Source: Bacteroidales bacterium UBA755
GTDB lineage: Bacteria > Bacteroidota > Bacteroidia > Bacteroidales > UBA932
Direction of reading: 5' to 3'
Length of the DNA: 9,722 bases
Assembly: GCA_002297815.1 (NCBI GenBank)
Contig: DBKH01000017.1
Span: 34,786-44,507 of the forward strand
A model generated the notes under the pieces. It was not told where the DNA came from and made no database searches. It saw only the letters and a list, made by a program, of their open reading frames with translations. The first letter of the stretch is position 1. Every line of letters starts with the position of its first letter. Shown here in pieces: positions 1 through 5,416 of the stretch. Position numbers and translations under genes: made by a program.

Positions 1-122
1 GGGGAGGGATTTAGGGAGGGGGGGGGGGTAACGTGAATAGATATGGGTGGGCAATCGCCCTCGAACGTGAGATAATGTTTTTATACAGCAAGCAATTGCC
101 TACTTGCGAGATGCAAAAGTTG
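1..122 (+). repeat. Dispersed leader repeat, copy A (upstream of GH130), truncated by the window edge
   Basis: This stretch aligns with 2895-3003. After the G tract I count by hand 8 substitutions in about 86 aligned bases, plus one extra T and a 7-base insertion (ATGCAAA) in this copy. The homology stops at GTTGA (118-122), 12 bases before the GH130 start codon. A small hairpin, GGGTG (45-49) with CGCCC (56-60) around a GGCAAT loop, can also form in copy B, where the two changed bases keep the pairing through G-U and A-U pairs. The bases are open in the GH130 frame from a GTG at 33, but in copy B the same GTG is followed two codons later by TGA, so I read the element as untranslated. Whether it is a mobile repeat, a promoter carrier or a regulatory RNA leader cannot be decided here. 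Confidence 0.9.
18..28 (+). repeat. Homopolymer tract of 11 G
   Basis: Eleven consecutive G lie inside the leader repeat of the GH130-symporter operon. The matching place in the second copy (around 2911-2916) reads AAGGAG, so the tract is specific to this copy. A tract of this length can vary by strand slippage, and it is also a common place for sequencing or assembly error. Confidence 0.8.
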
Positions 123-134
123 AATATATTTGAG

Positions 135-1295
135 ATGGATTTTGAAGAAAGATTGAAGTGGCTGGAGGCCGAACACGAAGAACTGGTCTTATTGAAGAAT
201 GAGCCTGTCTATGTCAACGGGGTCTATGAAAGGTACAAGAATCCGGTGCTTACCAGCGCTCATGCCCCTTTGTTTTGGAGGTATGACCTTGATCCCGTGA
301 CGAATCCTTATCTTGAGGAAAGGTTCGGAATCCATGCGACATTCAATTCCGGAGCAATCAAATGGAACGGAAAATATGTCCTTGCCGTCCGTGTCGAGGG
401 TGCCGACAGGAAATCATTCTTCGCGATCGCAGAGAGCCCGAACGGAGTGGATAATTTTCGCTTCTGGAACAGACCGATCACGATGCCAGAATATGGCGAG
501 CCGGCCACCAATGTCTATGACATGAGGCTCACCGCCCACGAGGACGGCTGGATCTACGGAGTGTTCTGTGTGGAGCGCAAGGATCCTTCCGCTCCGGCAG
601 GGGACCTGTCCTCGGCTGTGGCCTGCGCTGGAATCGCAAGGACAAAGGATTTGGTTCATTGGGACAGGCTTCCGGACCTTAAGTCTGACTCGCAGCAGAG
701 GAATGTCGTGCTTCATCCGGAGTTTGTGGACGGGAAATATGCCCTTTACACAAGGCCGCAGGACGGATTCATCGATGCCGGCAACGGTGGCGGCATCGGC
801 TGGACCCTTGTGGATGACATCACGGACGCTGAGGTCAAGGAGGAGAAAATCATCAACCTTCGTCACTACCACACGATCAAGGAACTCAAGAACGGAGAGG
901 GACCTGCTCCGATCCGGACACCGAAAGGGTGGCTGCATCTGGCGCATGGCGTAAGAGGCTGTGCTTCAGGACTCCGCTACGTCCTTTATCTCTACATGAC
1001 ATCTCTGGAAGATCCTTCGAAGGTGATCACTGAGCCGGCTGGGTTCTTCATGGCTCCGGAGGGTGAGGAATATGTCGGGGATGTGATGAACGTGCTGTTT
1101 ACGAACGGCTGGATCGCTGACGAGGACGGGAAGGTTTTCATCTACTACGCTTCCTGTGACACAAGGATGCATGTGGCGACCTCCACGGTTGACAGGTTGG
1201 TGGACTACTGCTTCGGCACCGAGCCTGACGGTTTCTGCACAGGTGAATCCGTGCGCACACTCAACAGATTGATTGACAAGAATCTTAAAGCATAA
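135..1295 (+). CDS. GH130 (GH130_1-type) 4-O-beta-D-mannosyl-D-glucose phosphorylase
   Basis: A cytoplasmic phosphorylase that splits beta-1,4-mannosyl-glucose with inorganic phosphate into alpha-mannose-1-phosphate and glucose. The 386-residue protein matches, from memory, the B. fragilis enzyme BfMGP (about 390 aa) almost end to end, including VEGADRKSFFA, TNVYDMRLTAHEDGWIYG, QQRNVVLHPEFVDGKYALYT and IKELKNGEGP. The catalytic acid is the Asp of TNVYDMR: residue 129 here, Asp131 in BfMGP. There is no signal peptide. The frame is open from a GTG at 33, but those 34 extra codons lie mostly in a dispersed repeat that is closed in its other copy. The Met at 135 gives an N-terminus that lines up with BfMGP; an ATG at 111 is a weaker alternative. 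The symporter gene follows after 6 bases. In B. fragilis the homologue also sits beside a symporter, with a mannanase and a cellobiose 2-epimerase; those two are not seen here. The main alternative is another GH130 mannoside phosphorylase specificity. Confidence 0.93.
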   Translation: MDFEERLKWLEAEHEELVLLKNEPVYVNGVYERYKNPVLTSAHAPLFWRYDLDPVTNPYLEERFGIHATFNSGAIKWNGKYVLAVRVEGADRKSFFAIAESPNGVDNFRFWNRPITMPEYGEPATNVYDMRLTAHEDGWIYGVFCVERKDPSAPAGDLSSAVACAGIARTKDLVHWDRLPDLKSDSQQRNVVLHPEFVDGKYALYTRPQDGFIDAGNGGGIGWTLVDDITDAEVKEEKIINLRHYHTIKELKNGEGPAPIRTPKGWLHLAHGVRGCASGLRYVLYLYMTSLEDPSKVITEPAGFFMAPEGEEYVGDVMNVLFTNGWIADEDGKVFIYYASCDTRMHVATSTVDRLVDYCFGTEPDGFCTGESVRTLNRLIDKNLKA

Positions 1296-1301
1296 TATTA
1301 A

Positions 1302-2825
1302 ATGGAAAAGATAAGGACCAGTTTCGCGGAAAAAATCGGCTATGGCTTTGGAGACATGTCTTCCTCAATGTTCTGGAAGATATTCTCCTACTACCTTCCA
1401 TTCTTCTACAGCAACATATTCGGACTCACTCTTGATCAGGTCGCCCTGCTTCTGGTCGTCACCAGAATCTGGGACGCTGTGAGTGATCCTGTCATGGGAG
1501 TGCTGGCCGACAGAACCACGACGAAGTGGGGAAAATACCGTCCTTATCTTCTGCTGATGGCTGTCCCATTCGCCCTGAGCGGAATATTCCTGTTCTCCAC
1601 GCCCGCCGCGTCCCCGACCGTCAAACTTGTCTGGGCTTACCTCACCTACATCATGATGATGACGGTCTACACAGGCATCAACGTGCCTTACGGAGCGATG
1701 CTGGGAGTTATGACAGACAATTCGGACACAAAGACAGTTCTGAGCTCGTACAGGATGTTCTTCGCCTACGGTGGCAGTTTCCTGGCCCTGTTCTGTTGGG
1801 AGCCGCTTTGCAAACTTCTCGGAGGCTACGACGCCCCGTCCGGCTGGAGGAACGCGATGATTGTCATAGCGGTTTTCTGCCTCATCCTGTTCCTGCTCTG
1901 CTTCAGGATGACCAGAGAAAAACTGCGCACCGTCAGCAAGGTCTCCGTCGGCAGCGACCTAAAATCCCTTCTGCGCAACGCTCCTTGGTGGATTCTCATC
2001 GGAGCCGCGCTCTGTTCTAACCTCTTCAATACAGTCCGGGGAAGCACTGTGGCGTACTTCTTCAACGATGTCATCGGGCATGATGTACGTCTGAACCTCG
2101 GATCACTGAGTTTTCTGTTCTATGCAGGCCTGTTCCTGTCGATAGGAGAAGTCTGCAACATGGTGGGAGTGGCCCTTGCCGTACCTCTTTCCGAAAAACT
2201 CGGCAAGAAAAGCACTTACATGTTTTCTTTCACTGCTCTAATCTTGTTCAGCGCCTTGTTTTTCTACATTCCGATCAGTCAGGGAGGCTACTATTGGATG
2301 CTGATCCTCCAGATTGTGATCAGTGTGTTCACGGGAGTGATCTCGCCTTTGGTCTGGAGCATGTACGCCGATGTCAGCGATTTCGCTGAGAACCGTGACG
2401 GGACCGCTTCGACCGGCCTGATCTTCTCTTCCGCCTCCATGGCTCAGAAATTCGGTGGCGCCTTCGGTGGTTTCGCCGTGATGTGGCTCCTCAAGGCATT
2501 CGACTACAACACCGCTCCGGGAGCCGTTCAGACTCCTGAGGCCATCAACGGTCTGTGGCTGCTGATGAGCTGGATCCCGGCAATCGTGGCCGGGCTTGCG
2601 GTTGTCGTGATCTTCTTCTATCCTTTGACGAGAAGCAGAATGATTGCCATTCAGGATGAACTGGCAATCAAGAGAGCTAGAGATCTGGGAGACAAGCCAG
2701 AGACTTCCGAGGAGATGGAAACCTCTTCACGTCTCTGGAGTGGACTTCCTAAGGTGATGCGTTGGGTGATGGGATCTCTTGTGGTAATCCTTGTTGTTGA
2801 GTTGATATTCATTATCTTGAAATAA
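1302..2825 (+). CDS. GPH-family (MelB-like) sugar:cation symporter, MFS superfamily
   Basis: An inner-membrane transporter of the glycoside-pentoside-hexuronide:cation symporter family, probably importing disaccharides for the phosphorylases on either side. It is 507 residues with about 12 hydrophobic helices. Family marks are the start KIGYGFGDMSSSMFW, the helix II segment RIWDAVSDPVMGVLADR, where Asp58 and Asp62 fall at the places of the MelB cation-site aspartates, the loop KWGKYRPYLL, and the late segment SMYADVSDFAENRDGTAS. It begins 6 bases after the GH130 stop, so the two genes are surely cotranscribed. After the usual end of the family (about residue 445) there is a charged stretch (about 450-485) and then another strongly hydrophobic segment (about 488-506), a likely thirteenth helix. 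The substrate is inferred from context: mannosyl-glucose, cellobiose or mannobiose. Sequence alone does not show it. Confidence 0.93.
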   Translation: MEKIRTSFAEKIGYGFGDMSSSMFWKIFSYYLPFFYSNIFGLTLDQVALLLVVTRIWDAVSDPVMGVLADRTTTKWGKYRPYLLLMAVPFALSGIFLFSTPAASPTVKLVWAYLTYIMMMTVYTGINVPYGAMLGVMTDNSDTKTVLSSYRMFFAYGGSFLALFCWEPLCKLLGGYDAPSGWRNAMIVIAVFCLILFLLCFRMTREKLRTVSKVSVGSDLKSLLRNAPWWILIGAALCSNLFNTVRGSTVAYFFNDVIGHDVRLNLGSLSFLFYAGLFLSIGEVCNMVGVALAVPLSEKLGKKSTYMFSFTALILFSALFFYIPISQGGYYWMLILQIVISVFTGVISPLVWSMYADVSDFAENRDGTASTGLIFSSASMAQKFGGAFGGFAVMWLLKAFDYNTAPGAVQTPEAINGLWLLMSWIPAIVAGLAVVVIFFYPLTRSRMIAIQDELAIKRARDLGDKPETSEEMETSSRLWSGLPKVMRWVMGSLVVILVVELIFIILK

Positions 2826-2834
2826 CTAAAGTTA

Positions 2835-2903
2835 CGCATTTGCGAAACACCACAGTTCTTCACTGCTTGCAGTGAAAGCAAGTCCCTCCCCCGAGGGGAG
2901 GGA
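2835..2903 (+). other. Run of three hairpins between the symporter and GH94 genes
   Basis: Three inverted repeats follow one another after the symporter stop. The first is CGCA-TT-TGCG (2835-2844). The second is TTCACTG-CTTG-CAGTGAA (2859-2876), perfect over 7 pairs. The third is TCCCTCCCC-CGA-GGGGAGGGA (2883-2903), perfect over 9 GC-rich pairs with a three-base loop. None is followed by a run of T, so a classical intrinsic terminator is not shown; they could weaken read-through or stabilise the upstream message. The right arm of the third hairpin is the start of the leader repeat, and the first bases of the window match that same arm, so the series probably belongs to the same element. Confidence 0.75.
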
Positions 2904-3003
2904 TTTAGGGAAGGAGTAACGTGAATTGATGTGGGTGGGCAATCACCTTCGAACGTGAGATAATGTTTTATACAATAAGCAATTGTCTGCTTGCGAGAGT
3001 TGA
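2895..3003 (+). repeat. Dispersed leader repeat, copy B (upstream of GH94)
   Basis: This is the second copy of the element at 1-122. It ends at GTTGA (2999-3003), one base before the tandem ATG ATG of the GH94 gene. The conserved small hairpin is GGGTG (2933-2937) with CACCT (2944-2948). Here the complete left side is visible, including the GC-rich hairpin at 2883-2903. I found no clean Bacteroidota promoter (TTTG, then TAnnTTTG) inside; TAATGTTTT (from about 2960) is only a distorted -7-like box. Confidence 0.9.
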
Positions 3004-3007
3004 TATG

Positions 3008-5413
3008 ATGGAATACGGTCATTTTGACGATTCGGCCAGAGAGTTCGTGATCACAGATCCCGCCACTCCTTGGCCTTGGATAAACTATCTCGGAACCGAG
3101 AATTTCTTCTCTTTGATTTCAGGGACCGCGGGAGGATATTCATTCTACCGTGACGCAAAGTTCCGCCGCCTGACCCGCTACCGCTACAACGGAGTGCCGA
3201 TGGACGCGGGAGGAAGGTATTTCTACATAGGTGACGGTGGCTGCGTCTGGAGTCCGGGCTGGAAGCCGTGCAGGACTCCGCTGGATTTCTACGAGTGCCG
3301 TCACGGGATGGGGTACACACGCATTGTCGGAGAGAAGAATGGCCTCAGGGTGAGCGAGTTGTTCTTTGTACCGCTTGGCTACGACTGCGAGATCCAAAAG
3401 ATTACGCTAGAGAACCGTGGTGAAGCCACGAAGAAATTCAAACTATGGTCATTCGTGGAATGGTGCCTTTGGAACGCAGAGACCGACATGGAGAACTTCC
3501 AGCGGAATCTCTCCACCGGAGAGGTTGAGGTAGAGGGGAGTGTCATCTACCACAAGACCGAGTACCGGGAGCGCCGTGACCACTACGCTTTCTACGGAGT
3601 CAACGCCCACATTGACGGCTTTGACACTGACAGGGACTCGTTCATCGGGATGTACAACGGCTTCGACAGCCCTCAAAACGTGATGGCCGGAAAGTCTTCG
3701 CAGTCAATCGCCCATGGTTGGAGTCCGGTGGCTTCGCACTGTCTTGAGCTTACGCTTGGACCGGGCGAGTCCAAAGATCTTGTCTTCGTGCTCGGCTACG
3801 CTGAGAATCAGCCCGGCTCGAAGTTCGTGAAACCTACAGGCTACGAACTGAATTCGGGTTCGGGAGTGATCAACAAGGAAGTGGCCAGAAAGGTGATGGC
3901 CGCGTTCGACACCCCGGAGAAGGCCGATGAGGCTTTCGTTACGTTGAAGCACTATTGGGAGGGACTTCTGGGCAATTTCTCTCTTGTTTCCGATGTGCCG
4001 GAACTTGACAGGATGGTCAACATCTGGAATCAGTACCAGTGCATGGTCACGTTCCTGATGAGCCGAAGCGCCAGCTTCTTCGAGAGCGGAATCGGCAGGG
4101 GAATGGGATTTCGGGATTCCAACCAGGATCTACTGGGAATAGTGCATCAGATTTCGGATCGGGCGCGTCAGAGAATCCTCGACATAGCAGCGACCCAGTT
4201 CCCGGACGGCAGCTGCTATCACCAGTACCAGCCGCTCACAAAGCGCGGCAACGATGGCATCGGCGGAGGGTTCAACGATGACCCTCTCTGGCTGCTCGTG
4301 GGCGTGGATGCCTACCTGCGCGAGACCGGAGACTTCACGATCCTTGATGAATATGTCCAATTCAATAACGTCCCCGGCAGCGAAAAGACTCTCCTTGAGC
4401 ATCTTGCGGTTAGTTTTGAATATGTCTGTGGACATCTCGGTCCTCACGGCCTGCCCCTCATCGGCCGGGCGGACTGGAATGACTGCCTGAATCTGAACTG
4501 CTTCTCCACCGATCCAGACGAGTCTTTTCAGACCACTGAGAACAAGACTGAGGGCAGCAAGGCTGAGTCTGTGATGATAGCGGGATTGTTTGTCTTTGCG
4601 GGAACCCGCTACGCTGAGCTTCTTGACCACTTGGGTAAGGATTCTTCGACTGTTCGTAAGGCTTTGACAGGCATGTCCGAGGCAGTCAAGGAATATGGCT
4701 GGGACGGAAACTGGTTCATTAGGGCCTACGATTTCTTCGGTCGGAAGATCGGGTCGAAAGACTGTGAGGAAGGCAAGATATTCATAGAAAGCCAAGGTTG
4801 GTGTTCCATGGCGCGTGTCGGAGCTGAAGAAGGCTTCTGCGACAAGGCGTTGGATTCCGTGAAGGAGCGTCTGGAATGCCCTCACGGCATCGTGCTCAAC
4901 AATCCGGCGTTCAGCAGGTACTATCCTGAATATGGCGAGATCTCCTCATACCCTGAGGGTTACAAGGAAAACGCAGGCGTTTTCTGCCACAACAACGCTT
5001 GGATCATCATCGCCGAGGCCATGGCCGGACGGTCCAAGGACGCATGGAGACACTATTGTCAGATAGCTCCGGCATTCATCAAAGACCAGGCTCTTCACAA
5101 GGTGGAACCTTACGTCTATTGCCAGATGGTGGCTGGAAAGGACGCAGCGCGTCCGGGTGAAGGCAAAAACAGTTGGCTGACCGGCACCGCTGCATGGAAC
5201 TGGAACGCTGTCTCTGAATATCTTCTCGGAGTGAAACCTCAGTTCGACGGCCTTCTGATTGAGCCTTGTCTGCCAGAGTCCATCCACGAATATAAGATTC
5301 ACAGGGTTTTCCGTGACGCTGTCTATGACATCACGATCCGTTACTCCGCCACGGGACAATCCCGCTATATTCCATATTCACCGGGACATCATGAACTTAC
5401 TTTGGATTTGTAG
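3008..5413 (+). CDS. GH94 cellobiose phosphorylase
   Basis: A cytoplasmic inverting phosphorylase: cellobiose plus phosphate gives alpha-glucose-1-phosphate and glucose. From this start it has 801 residues, against about 820 for the Cellulomonas (Cellvibrio gilvus) enzyme, which it resembles throughout from memory. Shared blocks include YGHFDD at the N-terminus, GGYSFYRDAK, YHKTEYRERRDHYA, NIWNQYQCMVTF, GIGRGMGFRDSNQDLLG, PLIGRADWNDCLNLNCFS, YPEGYKENAGVFCHNN and KNSWLTGTAAWN. The general acid is the second Asp of ADWND, residue 492 (Asp490 in the gilvus enzyme). An N-terminal beta-sandwich (to about 270) is followed by a helical (alpha/alpha)6 barrel and a short C-terminal beta region. There is no signal peptide. 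The frame is open from 2963, but 2963-3003 is dispersed repeat; the family N-terminus favours ATG 3008, and ATG 3005 directly before it is possible. The GH2 gene starts 3 bases after the stop. The close match makes chitobiose or laminaribiose phosphorylase unlikely. Confidence 0.94.
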   Translation: MEYGHFDDSAREFVITDPATPWPWINYLGTENFFSLISGTAGGYSFYRDAKFRRLTRYRYNGVPMDAGGRYFYIGDGGCVWSPGWKPCRTPLDFYECRHGMGYTRIVGEKNGLRVSELFFVPLGYDCEIQKITLENRGEATKKFKLWSFVEWCLWNAETDMENFQRNLSTGEVEVEGSVIYHKTEYRERRDHYAFYGVNAHIDGFDTDRDSFIGMYNGFDSPQNVMAGKSSQSIAHGWSPVASHCLELTLGPGESKDLVFVLGYAENQPGSKFVKPTGYELNSGSGVINKEVARKVMAAFDTPEKADEAFVTLKHYWEGLLGNFSLVSDVPELDRMVNIWNQYQCMVTFLMSRSASFFESGIGRGMGFRDSNQDLLGIVHQISDRARQRILDIAATQFPDGSCYHQYQPLTKRGNDGIGGGFNDDPLWLLVGVDAYLRETGDFTILDEYVQFNNVPGSEKTLLEHLAVSFEYVCGHLGPHGLPLIGRADWNDCLNLNCFSTDPDESFQTTENKTEGSKAESVMIAGLFVFAGTRYAELLDHLGKDSSTVRKALTGMSEAVKEYGWDGNWFIRAYDFFGRKIGSKDCEEGKIFIESQGWCSMARVGAEEGFCDKALDSVKERLECPHGIVLNNPAFSRYYPEYGEISSYPEGYKENAGVFCHNNAWIIIAEAMAGRSKDAWRHYCQIAPAFIKDQALHKVEPYVYCQMVAGKDAARPGEGKNSWLTGTAAWNWNAVSEYLLGVKPQFDGLLIEPCLPESIHEYKIHRVFRDAVYDITIRYSATGQSRYIPYSPGHHELTLDL

Positions 5414-5416
5414 ATT

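Noticed and set aside
125..132. TATATTTG, an exact match to the Bacteroidota -7 box (TAnnTTTG), just before the GH130 start
   Set aside because: It ends only 2 bases before the ATG at 135, so transcription would begin inside the gene. There is no TTTG box at the right distance upstream. Probably chance.
2883..2903. GC-rich perfect hairpin as an intrinsic terminator for the symporter operon
   Set aside because: No T run follows (ATTTAGGG), and the right arm is part of the dispersed repeat, so a terminator call is not supported. Recorded as a structural element only.
2651..3022. Minus-strand frame of 123 codons across the symporter end and the hairpin/repeat region
   Set aside because: Its N-terminal part is antisense to the symporter and the GH94 start, and the middle is the repeat itself. 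Such frames arise from repeats of this kind and no protein family is visible.
4130..4885. Open reading frame of 251 codons on the minus strand opposite the GH94 gene
   Set aside because: It is antisense to the conserved catalytic region of GH94 and has no family features. A shadow frame.
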